Shown here: piece after piece, positions 24,488 to 34,226 of the stretch | Position numbering within the stretch: the stretch's first letter is position 1 | Layout: each line of letters begins with the position of its first letter | Source: Pseudogulbenkiania ferrooxidans 2002 | Lineage (GTDB): Bacteria > Pseudomonadota > Gammaproteobacteria > Burkholderiales > Chromobacteriaceae | Assembly (NCBI RefSeq): GCF_000174355.1 | Contig: NZ_ACIS01000002.1 | Coordinates: 248,001 to 312,000 of the forward strand | Reading direction: 5' to 3' | DNA length: 64,000 bases | The notes under the pieces: model-generated | What the model was told of the DNA's origin: nothing | The model's database searches: none | Seen by the model: only the letters and a program-made list of their open reading frames with translations | Position numbers and translations under genes: made by a program

Positions 24488-27400
24488 ATGCCTAAGTTCT
24501 TTATCGATCGCCCGGTCTTCGCCTGGGTGATCGCCCTGTTGATCCTGCTGATCGGGGGGCTGTCGGTGGTCAAGCTGCCGGTGGCACAGTACCCCAGCAT
24601 CGCGCCGCCATCGGTATCGGTGAGTGCCACCTACGCCGGCGCCTCGGCGGAAACGCTGCAAAACTCCGTCACGACGGTGATTGAGCAGCAGATGAACGGC
24701 ATCGACGGCCTGCTGTACATGTCGTCCAACAGCCAGTCGTCCGGCCAGGCCACCATCACGCTTTACTTCCAGCCCGGCACCAATCCGGACATCGCCCAGG
24801 TCCAGGTGCAGAACAAGCTGCAACTGGCCATGCCGCGCCTGCCGACCGAGGTGCAACAGCAGGGGGTGAAGGTTGCCAAGGCGACCCGCAATTACCTGAT
24901 GTTCGTCACGCTGTCGTCGACGGATGGCAGCGTGGATGCGGTAGGGCTCGGCAACTACATCTCGTCCAGCCTGCTCGACCAGCTGAGCCGGGTGACCGGC
25001 GTAGGCGAGGCCAATCTGTTCGGCTCGGAGTACGCGATGCGCGTATGGGTGAGCCCGGACAAGCTTAACAGCTTCAAGATGACCACCTCCGACATCATCG
25101 CCGCCATCAAGGCACAGAACGTGCAGGTGTCGGCCGGTGAGCTGGGCGGTCTGCCTGCCATCAAGGGCCAGCAGCTGAACGCCACGATTCGGGCGCAAAG
25201 CCGTTTGTCTACCCCCGAGCAGTTCGGCAACATCCTGCTGCGCGTCAACAAGGATGGCTCGCGTGTGCTGCTGCGCGATGTGGCTCGCATCGAGCTCGGA
25301 GCGCAGACCTTCACCACCAAGGCCTACGTCGACGGCAAGCCGGCGGCGGCAGTCGGCATCAAGTTGGCGCCTTCGGCCAACGCCCTGGCCACGGCACAAG
25401 CAGTACGTGACAAGGTCAAGGCATTGTCCCCGTACTTCCCTGCGGGGGTGAAGGCCGACGTGCCGTACGACACCTCGAAATTCGTCAAGATTTCGATCGA
25501 AGAGGTGGTGAAGACGCTGATCGAAGCCGTGGCGCTGGTCTTCCTGGTGATGTACCTGTTCCTGCAGAACTTCCGTGCCACGCTGATTCCGACCATTGTG
25601 GTGCCGGTCGCACTGGCCGGTACGCTCGGTGCGATGGCGGCGTTCGGCTTCTCGATCAACGTGCTGACCATGTTCGGCATGGTGCTGGCGATCGGCATGC
25701 TGGTGGATGACGCCATCGTTGTGGTGGAAAACGTCGAGCGCATCATGAGCGAGGAAGGCCTGCCGCCGCGCAAGGCGACGCGCAAGGCGATGGAGCAGAT
25801 CACTAACGCGCTGATCGGCATCTCGCTGGTACTGACCGCGGTATTCATCCCGATGGCGTTCTTCGGCGGTTCGGTGGGGGCCATTTATCGGCAGTTCTCG
25901 CTGTCGCTGGTGGCGTCGATGGTGTTCTCGGTACTGTTGGCACTGACCCTGACCCCGGCCCTGTGCGCGACCCTGCTGAAACCGGTCGACGCCGGCCATC
26001 ACCACGCCAAGAGCGGCTTCTTCGGCTGGTTCAACCGCAGCTTTGCGGCCAGCACCAACAAGTACCAGGGGGCGGTCGCCAAGATCATCCACAAGACTGG
26101 CCGCTACATGCTGCTCTACTTCGTCATCATCGGCGTGGTGGCACTGCTGTTCGCGCGTCTGCCGTCGTCGTTCCTGCCGGAAGAAGACCAGGGCTACTCG
26201 ATCACCATGGTTCAGTTGCCGACCGGAGCTACCGCGGAGAACACCCGCGGCATCCTGGAGAAGGTGGAGCAGTATTACCTGAAGCAACCGGAAACCGCGC
26301 ACTCCATCGCTGTGGCCGGCTTCGGCTTCAACGGCAATGGCCAGAACCTGGGTTTGGTGTTTACGCCGCTCAAGGACTGGGACGAGCGTAAGGCCAGCGA
26401 GCACCACGTGCAGGGCGTGATCGGACGGGCCTTCGGCTTCTTCTCGCAGATCAAGGACTCGATCATCTACCCGCTCAACCCGCCGCCGATTCCGGAACTG
26501 GGCAACGCCACCGGTTTCGACTTCATGCTGCAGGACCGTAGCGGCCAGGGCCACGACAAGCTGATGGAAGCGCGCAACATGGTGCTCGGCATGGCGGCCA
26601 AGGATCCGCGCCTGACGGGCGTACGCCCGCAGGGCATGGAAGATGCACCGCAGTTCCAGGTCACCATCGATCAGGAAAAGGCCAGCTCGCTGGGCCTGTC
26701 GCTGGCAGACATCAACAGTACGCTGAGCACCAACTTCGGTTCGTCCTACGTCAACGACTTCACCAACGGCACCCGTGTGCAGCAGGTGATCGTGCAGGCC
26801 GATGCACCGTACCGGATGCAGCCGCAGGACATCGAGAAGCTGTTCGTGCGTAACGCTTCCGGGACCATGGTGCCGTTCTCGGCCTTCGCCAGCGCCAAGT
26901 GGAGCTACGGCTCGCCGCGCCTGGAGCGCTACAACGGCGTGCCCTCGATGGAAATCGTCGGCACCGCGGCGCCGGGCAAGAGCTCCGGCGAGGCGATGCA
27001 GGCGATCGAGGAAATCGTCGCCAAGCTGCCCGCCGGCTTCGGCATCGAATGGACCGGCCAGTCTTATGAAGAGCGCCTGTCCGGTTCGCAAGCGCCGGCC
27101 CTGTTCGCCATCTCGCTGGTGGTGGTGTTCTTGTGCCTTGCCGCGCTGTACGAAAGCTGGTCGATCCCGTTCTCGGTCATGCTGGTGGTACCGCTTGGTG
27201 TGTTTGGCGCGCTGCTGGCAGCGCACCTGCGCGGCCTGCCCAACGACGTCTTCTTCAAGGTAGGCTTGCTGACCACGATCGGCCTGTCGACCAAGAACGC
27301 GATTCTGATCATCGAATTCGCCAAGGACCTGCAGGCACAGGGCAAGAGCGTGATCGAAGCGACGCTGGAAGCGGTTCATCTGCGGCTGCGCCCGATCCTG

Positions 27401-27697
27401 ATGACCTCGATGGCCTTCGTGCTGGGCGTGCTGCCGCTGGCGATCAGCAATGGCGCGGGCTCGGCGAGCCAGCACGCCATCGGTACCGGCGTGATCGGCG
27501 GCATGCTGTCGGCCACGTTCCTCGCCATCTTCTTCGTGCCGGTGTTCTTCGTGGTCGTGCGCAGCCGCTTCAAGGGCAGCGAGCGTCAGCGCAAGTTCTA
27601 CACGCACCATATGGAAGACGAGGACGCGGCGGTTGCGACGGTGCCGGTGACGGTTGAAACGCGTAACGCGGACCAGGAAGGAAAACACCATGACTAA
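24488..27697 (+). CDS. acrB: RND multidrug efflux pump, AcrB/MexB (HAE1) family
   Basis: A 1069-residue inner-membrane pump with twelve transmembrane segments and two large periplasmic loops (after TM1 and TM7). The proton-relay block [24 protein letters not shown] carries the adjacent Asp pair of TM4, and the second half repeats with [18 protein letters not shown] in TM10 holding the partner Lys. It exports drugs, detergents and dyes by proton antiport as a trimer. The stop overlaps the outer-membrane factor start by 8 bp. Confidence 0.97.
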   Translation: MPKFFIDRPVFAWVIALLILLIGGLSVVKLPVAQYPSIAPPSVSVSATYAGASAETLQNSVTTVIEQQMNGIDGLLYMSSNSQSSGQATITLYFQPGTNPDIAQVQVQNKLQLAMPRLPTEVQQQGVKVAKATRNYLMFVTLSSTDGSVDAVGLGNYISSSLLDQLSRVTGVGEANLFGSEYAMRVWVSPDKLNSFKMTTSDIIAAIKAQNVQVSAGELGGLPAIKGQQLNATIRAQSRLSTPEQFGNILLRVNKDGSRVLLRDVARIELGAQTFTTKAYVDGKPAAAVGIKLAPSANALATAQAVRDKVKALSPYFPAGVKADVPYDTSKFVKISIEEVVKTLIEAVALVFLVMYLFLQNFRATLIPTIVVPVALAGTLGAMAAFGFSINVLTMFGMVLAIGMLVDDAIVVVENVERIMSEEGLPPRKATRKAMEQITNALIGISLVLTAVFIPMAFFGGSVGAIYRQFSLSLVASMVFSVLLALTLTPALCATLLKPVDAGHHHAKSGFFGWFNRSFAASTNKYQGAVAKIIHKTGRYMLLYFVIIGVVALLFARLPSSFLPEEDQGYSITMVQLPTGATAENTRGILEKVEQYYLKQPETAHSIAVAGFGFNGNGQNLGLVFTPLKDWDERKASEHHVQGVIGRAFGFFSQIKDSIIYPLNPPPIPELGNATGFDFMLQDRSGQGHDKLMEARNMVLGMAAKDPRLTGVRPQGMEDAPQFQVTIDQEKASSLGLSLADINSTLSTNFGSSYVNDFTNGTRVQQVIVQADAPYRMQPQDIEKLFVRNASGTMVPFSAFASAKWSYGSPRLERYNGVPSMEIVGTAAPGKSSGEAMQAIEEIVAKLPAGFGIEWTGQSYEERLSGSQAPALFAISLVVVFLCLAALYESWSIPFSVMLVVPLGVFGALLAAHLRGLPNDVFFKVGLLTTIGLSTKNAILIIEFAKDLQAQGKSVIEATLEAVHLRLRPILMTSMAFVLGVLPLAISNGAGSASQHAIGTGVIGGMLSATFLAIFFVPVFFVVVRSRFKGSERQRKFYTHHMEDEDAAVATVPVTVETRNADQEGKHHD

Positions 27698-29156
27698 ATA
27701 CACCTTGCCCGCCCTGCTCGCCGCCACGCTGCTCGCTGGCTGCTCTTTGGCCCCGACCTACCAGCGCCCGGCGGCGCCGGTGGCCGGGCAATGGCCGAGC
27801 GGACCGGCCTACGGCGGCGATACCGCCACCCAGGCGACCAAAGGCAATGCCGCGGACATCGGCTGGCGCGAGTTCTTCGCCGATGCACGGCTGCAAAAGT
27901 TGATCGAGCTGGCCCTCGCCAACAACCGCGACCTGCGGGTGGCGATGCTGAATGTCGAAAAGACGCGCGCGCAGTACCAGATTCAACGCGCCGACCTGTT
28001 CCCGGCGATCGACGCCACCGGCAGCGGCACGCGCCAGCGTCTGCCGGCCGACCTGTCGAGCAGCGGACGCGCCGGCGTGAGCGGCAAGTACAGCGCCTCC
28101 GTCGGCTTCACCGCGTACGAACTCGATCTGTTCGGGCGCGTGCAGAGCCTAAAGAACGAGGCGCTGGAGCAGTACTTCGCCAGCGGCGAGGCGCAGAAAT
28201 CGGCGCAAATCTCGCTGGTATCGGAAGTGGCGAGCCAGTACCTGACGCTGCGTGCGCTGGACGAGCAGCAGAAGGTGGTCACCGACACGCTTACCGCCCA
28301 GCAGAGCTCGTATGACCTGACCAAGAAGCGCTTCGACGTCGGCACCGTCACCGCCCTCGACCTGAGCACCGCCGACAGCCAGGTGCAAACCGCCAAGAGC
28401 AATCTGGCGAGCCTGATGCAGCAACGCGCCCAGGCCGAGAATGCCCTGGTGCTGCTGGTGGGCCAGCCGCTGCCGGCCGACCTGCCGCAAGGCAATGCGT
28501 TCGATGCCCAGGGCCTGCTGGCGGATCTGCCGGCCGGCCTGCCGTCCGACTTGCTGGAACGGCGCCCGGACATCGCCCAGGCCGAGCACCAGCTGAAGGC
28601 GGCGAATGCCGATATCGGCGCGGCGCGCGCGGCATTCTTCCCGAGCATCTCGCTCACCGGCAGCTACGGCACCGCGAGCAGCGAGCTCAGCAATCTGTTC
28701 AAGGGGGGGCAGCTCGCCTGGAGCTTCATTCCGCAGATCAACCTGCCCATCTTCGACTGGGGGAAGAACGCGGCCGGGCTGGACGTCTCCACCACCGGCA
28801 AGAAGATCGCGGTGGCGCAGTACGAAAAGTCGGTGCAATCGGCGTTCCGCGAAGTGTCCGACGCGCTGACCGCGCGGGCCATGCTGGAGCAGCAGATCGC
28901 GGCGCAAGAGGCGCTGGTAAAGTCCGAAACCCAACGTTACCAGCTGGCCGAGCTGCGCTACCGCAATGGTGTGGACAGCGCGCTGACGCTGCTCGATGCC
29001 CAGCGCTCGCTCTACAGCGCACAGCAAGGTCTGATCCAGGCCCGGCTCGCGCGGCTGACCAACCAGGTGACCCTGTACAAGGCGCTGGGCGGTGGCTGGC
29101 TCGAACACTCGGCCGCCACGGGAGAGGCACTGCCCAAGGCGGATGCCGCTTCCTAG
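27690..29156 (+). CDS. Outer-membrane efflux lipoprotein, OprM/NodT family
   Basis: A 488-residue TolC-superfamily channel with lipobox LAGC (Cys18 or so) after a short signal, then [10 protein letters not shown], the usual mature start of OprM-like lipoproteins. Two helical/beta repeats follow, with [10 protein letters not shown] and [11 protein letters not shown] motifs. It overlaps acrB by 8 bp, so the three proteins are made together. A strong terminator follows at 29194-29227. It is distinct from the NodT protein of the EmrAB operon at 20089-21504. Confidence 0.95.
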   Translation: MTKYTLPALLAATLLAGCSLAPTYQRPAAPVAGQWPSGPAYGGDTATQATKGNAADIGWREFFADARLQKLIELALANNRDLRVAMLNVEKTRAQYQIQRADLFPAIDATGSGTRQRLPADLSSSGRAGVSGKYSASVGFTAYELDLFGRVQSLKNEALEQYFASGEAQKSAQISLVSEVASQYLTLRALDEQQKVVTDTLTAQQSSYDLTKKRFDVGTVTALDLSTADSQVQTAKSNLASLMQQRAQAENALVLLVGQPLPADLPQGNAFDAQGLLADLPAGLPSDLLERRPDIAQAEHQLKAANADIGAARAAFFPSISLTGSYGTASSELSNLFKGGQLAWSFIPQINLPIFDWGKNAAGLDVSTTGKKIAVAQYEKSVQSAFREVSDALTARAMLEQQIAAQEALVKSETQRYQLAELRYRNGVDSALTLLDAQRSLYSAQQGLIQARLARLTNQVTLYKALGGGWLEHSAATGEALPKADAAS

Positions 29157-29193
29157 TGAGGTGTATCCCGCCCGCCGACAGGCGATTCAAGCA

Positions 29194-29227
29194 AAACGCC
29201 ATGAGCCTCTCTCATGGCGTTTTTTTG
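29194..29227. terminator. Strong bidirectional terminator
   Basis: Arms AACGCCATGAG and CTCATGGCGTT with a 5-base loop and seven T on the plus strand, four on the minus. It ends the AcrAB operon and also the minus-strand ICMT-like gene. Confidence 0.93.
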
Positions 29228-29277
29228 TCGGCTCGCACCCGATCGCAGAACGTACAACGTTGGCCGAAGCCTATCTT

Positions 29278-29898
29278 CTAATACACGAAGGGGATCAGGC
29301 GGTAGCGTACCGTCTGCATATAGACCCGATACGCCGGATCGAGCGCCAGATGGCGCTCCTCACGGACGATGCGGGTAAACAGCAACACCAGCAACAGGGC
29401 ATAGATCAGCACATTGGTCAGGGACGTGTTTTGCAGCACATAGCCGGCAAAAACCAGAAAGTAGCTGGCATAGATCGGGTGACGCACGATTCGGTACATC
29501 CAGGCTGTCTTGAGCTCCCGCTTTGCCGCCACGATGGCAAAGCTACGGTTCAACGACAGCAAGCCGACGATCTGCAATACCGTCCCGGCCAACACCAGCA
29601 CGCTCGCCGCTGGCATGACACCCCACGGCGCGGGCCGAAACAGCATCGGCAGAAAACTGCCGGCCACACCGATCAGCCAGTCAGCCGGGGCGAGGGAGAT
29701 GGTCTTGGGGCTGCTGCGCACGAAAAAAAGAACCGCCGTCAGCGTTTCTGACAAGACCACCACCATCAGAGCAACGTCATGGGTCTGCTGAAACCGGGTC
29801 AGATGGGCGTAGGAAAACAACCACCAGACCAGGGAAAAAGCCGCCCCGACATACAGATTGAAGCGCTTTGAATACAGCAGGCCCGTCAACGTGTCCAT
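29278..29898 (-). CDS. ICMT-like (isoprenylcysteine methyltransferase family) membrane protein
   Basis: A 206-residue polytopic membrane protein with five or six transmembrane segments. The C-terminal signature RHPIYASYFL and EERHLALDP are those of the ICMT/phospholipid methyltransferase family, which bind SAM at the membrane face. In bacteria the substrate is usually unknown and not a prenylated protein. It follows asnB on the same strand with a 114-bp gap holding small hairpins, so it may be a sixth gene of the glycan cassette or independent. Confidence 0.82.
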   Translation of the reverse strand: MDTLTGLLYSKRFNLYVGAAFSLVWWLFSYAHLTRFQQTHDVALMVVVLSETLTAVLFFVRSSPKTISLAPADWLIGVAGSFLPMLFRPAPWGVMPAASVLVLAGTVLQIVGLLSLNRSFAIVAAKRELKTAWMYRIVRHPIYASYFLVFAGYVLQNTSLTNVLIYALLLVLLFTRIVREERHLALDPAYRVYMQTVRYRLIPFVY

Positions 29899-29958
29899 GA
29901 CCAACCCCTTCCGTTCGTCAAACAAGCTCTGGCGGGAGAACCGTATCGATCCCCCGGC

Positions 29959-29989
29959 CGCCCCTCTTCGGGGCGTGACTCGCCACGCC
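29959..29989. repeat. Small alternative hairpins between asnB and the ICMT-like gene
   Basis: CGCCCC/GGGGCG (29959-29975) and GGCGTG/CACGCC (29972-29989) overlap and cannot form together. There is no T run. They may slow or attenuate transcription between the two genes. Confidence 0.4.
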
Positions 29990-30012
29990 AGAGAGATTCA
30001 TGCACATCCGCA

Positions 30013-31887
30013 CTACATCAACGCCCCGTCGGCACGCGGCGGCACCACCATGCCCAACACCCACTGGCTCCAAAGAAAGGAATGATGGTTTTTTCGATGG
30101 CACGCGTGATCGGCAAAGGCCGCATCGATAAAGTCGTTGTTCAGGCAGGACAGGCCGGACTTTTCGGAGAACAGGCTGCTGCCCCTCAGCCACTGGGCGA
30201 CCGGTGCCGCGAAGCCCTGTTTCGGCCGACGCAGGGTGTCCCTCGGCAAGAAAGGCTCCATCGCTTTCTTCAGGATGTACTTGGTTTCGCCGTGCCGGAT
30301 CTTGTACTCGGACGGAATGGTCCGTGCCAGATTGACGACATCGATATCCAGAAACGGCGAGCGCAGCTCCAGCGAGTTCATCATGCTGGCGCGATCGGTT
30401 TTCGCCAGGATGTCGTCCTGCAGATAGATATCGGTGAAAAACTGCAGGGTCCGATCGACCGGATCGGGTTGCGAGCAGCGCTCCCAGGCATCGATCGCCT
30501 CGGAGAACACCTCGTCGAGGTCGACCGGCTGCTGGAACAGCTCGGTGAACTCCTGCTCGTCGAGCGGGCACATCCATACCGGATTCCACAGCCGGGAGGG
30601 ATAGCCGACCCCACGGATGGCCCGTTTCAGCTTGAAGTCGAGGCTCATGTAGCCATCCAGCACCGGCAGGTGGCTTGTCAGTAATTGGATCACCTGGTGC
30701 ACCGGCTTCGGCACGGCCTTCTGGTAGTAGCCCGCCCACTTCAGGGCCCGAAACGGCGCGTAGCCCCCGAACAACTCATCGGCACCATCCCCGCCCAACG
30801 CCACCGTCACGCGCTCGCGGGCAAAGCGGCACAATAAATAAGTCGGCAGCAGCGAGCTGTCGCCCGTCGGCTCATCCAGCCGCCTCACCACCTCGGGCAG
30901 CAACGCCCTGGCGGCCTCGCACCGCAAGATCTGCTCATGGTGCTGCGCCTCGATATGTTCTGCCATCCGGCGCGCATAGCCCGATTCGTCAAAACCTTTC
31001 TCGTCGAACCCGATACTGAACGTCTGCAACTGGCCCGGCTCGAGACGGCGGGCCGCCAGCGCGGCCACCGCCGACGAGTCGACCCCGCCGCTGAGAAACA
31101 CGCCCACCGGCACATCGGCCATCAGACGCCGGGCAACGGCCTGGTCCAGCAACGCGGTCAGCTCTTCTTGGCACTGGCGTTCAAATCCGGCAGGGCGCGT
31201 TTCGGTAGGCTCAAGAACGAAGGACCAGTAGCGCTCCACCTCGACCACCCGCTCCTGCAGCGCAAAGGAGAGCGAGCACCCCGCCGGCAGCTTGAAAATG
31301 CCTTCGTAGGGTGTGTGCGGAGCCGGAATGTAGCCATAGCCGATGTATTTCTGGATGGCCCGGGTCGACACCGTGGCGGTGACATGCGGATGCGTCAGCA
31401 GGGCGGTCAGTTCGGACGCAAAGATCAGGGTGTCCTGCTGAAACGTATAGTAGAACGGCTTCTTGCCGAAACGGTCACGGCTGCAAAACAGCCGCTGCCG
31501 GGCCTGATCGTAAAGCGCAAACACCCACATGCCGTTGAGCTTGTGCGTCAGCGCCTCTCCCCACTCGCGGTAGCCGTGCAGCAGCACCTCGGTATCGGAA
31601 TGGCCGGTGGTGAAGACATGCCCTGCCCGCTCCAGTTCGGCACGCAATGCCTGATGGTTGTAGATTTCCCCGTTGAACACCACCCCCAGGCGGCCGTCCT
31701 CGGTCCACATCGGTTGATGGCCATCGGCGAGGTCGACAATGGCAAGCCGCGTATGCCCGAGATACACCCCTCGGTCCCGGTCACACCACGCCCCTGCCCC
31801 ATCCGGCCCGCGATGGCTCAGCAGTCGGAGCATCCGCGACAGATCCTCGGATGCGCCCTTTCCCACGAACCCGGCGATGCCACACAT
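30013..31887 (-). CDS. asnB: Asparagine synthetase (glutamine-hydrolysing), AsnB family
   Basis: A 624-residue two-domain amidotransferase. It begins MCGIAGF with the N-terminal nucleophile Cys, keeps the glutaminase pocket (FNGEIYNH, GHSDTEVLLHGY) and the synthetase P-loop SGGVDSS near residue 270. Family members make asparagine, but copies inside polysaccharide clusters amidate sugar carboxylates. Here it is the last gene of a glycan cassette, four bases after the glycosyltransferase, so a surface-sugar role is plausible and asparagine synthesis is possible too. Confidence 0.92.
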   Translation of the reverse strand: MCGIAGFVGKGASEDLSRMLRLLSHRGPDGAGAWCDRDRGVYLGHTRLAIVDLADGHQPMWTEDGRLGVVFNGEIYNHQALRAELERAGHVFTTGHSDTEVLLHGYREWGEALTHKLNGMWVFALYDQARQRLFCSRDRFGKKPFYYTFQQDTLIFASELTALLTHPHVTATVSTRAIQKYIGYGYIPAPHTPYEGIFKLPAGCSLSFALQERVVEVERYWSFVLEPTETRPAGFERQCQEELTALLDQAVARRLMADVPVGVFLSGGVDSSAVAALAARRLEPGQLQTFSIGFDEKGFDESGYARRMAEHIEAQHHEQILRCEAARALLPEVVRRLDEPTGDSSLLPTYLLCRFARERVTVALGGDGADELFGGYAPFRALKWAGYYQKAVPKPVHQVIQLLTSHLPVLDGYMSLDFKLKRAIRGVGYPSRLWNPVWMCPLDEQEFTELFQQPVDLDEVFSEAIDAWERCSQPDPVDRTLQFFTDIYLQDDILAKTDRASMMNSLELRSPFLDIDVVNLARTIPSEYKIRHGETKYILKKAMEPFLPRDTLRRPKQGFAAPVAQWLRGSSLFSEKSGLSCLNNDFIDAAFADHACHRKNHHSFLWSQWVLGMVVPPRADGALM

Positions 31888-31891
31888 CGGC

Positions 31892-32851
31892 TTACCCCTG
31901 AAGACCGTGCGGCTTGATATTGCAGGTCTTGCCAATCAGATACACGGTCTTGCCCTGCGCCTCGTAATAAGTACGGATCAGCACTTCGGCCAACAGCCCC
32001 ATCAGAATGCACATGAAGCCCGAGATACCTGCCATCACACCCAGCAGTGGAAGGGGCGTCGAAATCAGGGAGACGCCTTCGACAAACTTAAGGTACAACG
32101 CCCAGGTCACCACCAGCAGGCTCACGGCGAGAATCACGACGCCGACCGAACCGAACAAATACATGGGTTTGCCGGAATACTTGGCCAAAAACTTCACCAC
32201 CAGCAGGTCGAGCAGGACCTTCACCACCCGGCTGATGCCATACTTGGACACCCCGTTCTGACGGGGATGGTGCTGGACCGGAATCTCCGCGATCCTCGCC
32301 CCGAGGCAGCTCGCATAGATCGGGATGAAACGGTGCATTTCGCCGTACAGGCGGATGCCTTTGATGATGTCCTTCCGGTACGCCTTCAGCGAGCAACCGT
32401 AGTCATGCAGGTGCACCCCGGATACGTACGAAATGATCCCGTTGGCGACCCGGCTCGGAAGCGTACGGTTGAAGGGGTTGTCTTTTCTATCCTGGCGCCA
32501 CCCGGAAACAACATCGAAGCCTTGTTCCAGTTTCTCCAAGAGGCGCGGGATGTCCTGCGGATCGTTCTGCAGGTCGCCGTCCATGGGAATGATGACGTGG
32601 CCTTCGGCATAATCGACCCCCGCCATCATCGCCGCGGTCTGGCCGAAATTGCGGCAGAACTTGATCACCTTGACCGACGCATTTCGTGCCGCCAGCTCTT
32701 CGAGCTTGTCTTGGCTGCCATCGGTGCTGCCATCGTTGATGAAGATCAGCTCCCAAGGCTGCCCCAATCTCTCGAGCACTGAAACCGCCTGCTCGTATAG
32801 CGCGGTGAGATTGTCCGCCTCGTTATATACAGGCACGATAACCGAGATCAT
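31892..32851 (-). CDS. Family 2 glycosyltransferase, ArnC/GtrB-like
   Basis: A 319-residue protein: an N-terminal GT-A domain (SVIVPVYNEADN, DGSTDGSQDKLEEL, metal-binding MDGDLQNDP) and two C-terminal transmembrane helices (about 235-255 and 265-290). This is the layout of enzymes that move a sugar from a nucleotide donor to undecaprenyl phosphate. It sits between an SMR-type small membrane protein and asnB in one operon. The sugar is unknown; arabinose-type (ArnC) is only one option, since no arnA or arnB is near. Confidence 0.9.
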   Translation of the reverse strand: MISVIVPVYNEADNLTALYEQAVSVLERLGQPWELIFINDGSTDGSQDKLEELAARNASVKVIKFCRNFGQTAAMMAGVDYAEGHVIIPMDGDLQNDPQDIPRLLEKLEQGFDVVSGWRQDRKDNPFNRTLPSRVANGIISYVSGVHLHDYGCSLKAYRKDIIKGIRLYGEMHRFIPIYASCLGARIAEIPVQHHPRQNGVSKYGISRVVKVLLDLLVVKFLAKYSGKPMYLFGSVGVVILAVSLLVVTWALYLKFVEGVSLISTPLPLLGVMAGISGFMCILMGLLAEVLIRTYYEAQGKTVYLIGKTCNIKPHGLQG

Positions 32852-32901
32852 AAGCACCTCTCGCTCAAGGTAAGCACGGCGCAACGTTGATGACGTCAAA
32901 C

Positions 32902-33240
32902 TCAGGTGATGGTCCGCCCGACCAGCACGATTCCGGAAAAGATCAACCCGATCCCCAGCAGCCTGGTAGCACCAATCGGCTCACCCAGTACCAGATGCGC
33001 GGCAATAATCACCGCGACGAACTGCATTGCCGCCAGCGATTGCGCCACGTTCAGCGGCAGCACCCGCAACACGACGATGTACAACAGCGCCGCCAGCCCG
33101 AAACATACAAAGCCCAGGACGATCTTGATGTTGAGTAGGCCCAGCAGCCCGCCCTCCGCACGCATCGCCCCGGATTTAAAGAAAAGGTTGGCCGAAACCG
33201 TGAGCAAGACCATCGCCAGATAACAGGCAAGAATCTTCAT
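32902..33240 (-). CDS. Small EamA/SMR-type membrane protein, ArnE/ArnF-like flippase subunit
   Basis: A 112-residue protein with four transmembrane helices, the layout of the SMR/EamA half-size transporters. The best functional analogues are ArnE and ArnF, which flip lipid-linked sugars across the inner membrane; next to an ArnC-like transferase that role is the natural guess. Its start overlaps the methyltransferase stop by 4 bp. If ArnEF-like, a second subunit would be needed and none is seen, so a homodimer is implied. Confidence 0.8.
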   Translation of the reverse strand: MKILACYLAMVLLTVSANLFFKSGAMRAEGGLLGLLNIKIVLGFVCFGLAALLYIVVLRVLPLNVAQSLAAMQFVAVIIAAHLVLGEPIGATRLLGIGLIFSGIVLVGRTIT

Positions 33241-34181
33241 GACTGTGCCCTCTTCGGCTTTTCCGCCATGCCGATCACGATGAGCCCGGCATGCCGGAGC
33301 CCGGGAATCCTGACCGTCCAACCATCCAGTTTCGCCATCAGTCGCGTCAGCACTCGAATGCCGGGCAGGAAGCGGAATAGGCGATTGAAGACCAGCACGT
33401 CACTGTTCATCAGCAGGCAATAACCCAAGAACCCATGGGTTTCCCAGTGCTTCAGCTCCAGACCCGCACGAGCCAGCACCGGAACCGTTTCCTCATAAAG
33501 CAGAGGTCGTTCGGTCTTTTCATCGAGTGCGGGTGACAGCCAATAGATCAGCGCGCGCAGCCAGCGCCACAGGAAGAAGTCGCTCACCGGCTCGCGCCAG
33601 TAGAAGCGCCCGCCCGGTTTCAACACCCTGTAAATCTCACTGAACAGACGCTCCCGGTCGTTGACGTGGTGAATACCGCCGATGATGAATACGCTATCGA
33701 AGGTGGCGTCGTTCAACGGCAGGTTGGTGGCGTCGCCCTGGATGAAGCAGTAGCGCTCGTCGTCCAGATACCGTCGCGCCACCGCCAGCATCGAGGCGGA
33801 GATATCGACGCCGACCCCGCTGCCGACCCGCCGACCCAAGAGGCGAAACGCCTCGCCACTGCCGCAACAGATTTCTGCCGTCACCGCCAGTTCGGCATCC
33901 GAGACCACCCGATGAAAGGCATCGTCCAGATGGGCCATATACTCCTGTGTATGGGGATAGCCGAGATTTTCGAGATACTGCGCATGAACCTTCTCGAAAT
34001 GCGCCTGCTGCCGCTTGGCATCCTCGGTGCACAGGGTTTCGGCAAACAGGGGAATTCCGGAGGCATTGACCCGGTAGCAATTGGCGCCATCACAACTCGA
34101 CAGGCCCTGCCCGTCGAATACCAGCGCACTCCCGGAACTGGGGCAGCGCATCATCCGGACAAACTGCGAGTTGAGATTCAT
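33237..34181 (-). CDS. SAM-dependent methyltransferase with N-terminal Trm112-like segment
   Basis: A 314-residue class I methyltransferase. The Rossmann core is visible: AEICCGSGEAFRLL (SAM loop), GVDISASMLAVA, GDATNLPL and the SVFIIGGIHHVNDRE segment. The first 50 residues look like a Trm112-type zinc ribbon (CPSSGSAL, then CDGANC, GIPLF) with one Cys replaced by Ser, so zinc binding is doubtful. In the operon it probably methylates a sugar or lipid-linked intermediate. ATG 34181 is preferred to the upstream in-frame start at 34196. Confidence 0.82.
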   Translation of the reverse strand: MNLNSQFVRMMRCPSSGSALVFDGQGLSSCDGANCYRVNASGIPLFAETLCTEDAKRQQAHFEKVHAQYLENLGYPHTQEYMAHLDDAFHRVVSDAELAVTAEICCGSGEAFRLLGRRVGSGVGVDISASMLAVARRYLDDERYCFIQGDATNLPLNDATFDSVFIIGGIHHVNDRERLFSEIYRVLKPGGRFYWREPVSDFFLWRWLRALIYWLSPALDEKTERPLLYEETVPVLARAGLELKHWETHGFLGYCLLMNSDVLVFNRLFRFLPGIRVLTRLMAKLDGWTVRIPGLRHAGLIVIGMAEKPKRAQS

Positions 34182-34226
34182 CGCTCCCTCCCCCAAACCT
34201 GACTGGACCCTTTTGCAGCACCCGCC

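Noticed and set aside
23900-27727. Very long minus-strand open frame (over 1200 codons) across the AcrA/AcrB genes
   Set aside because: It is antisense to strongly supported acrAB, is rich in His, Arg, Gln and Asp as expected from complementing high-GC codons, and matches no family pattern.
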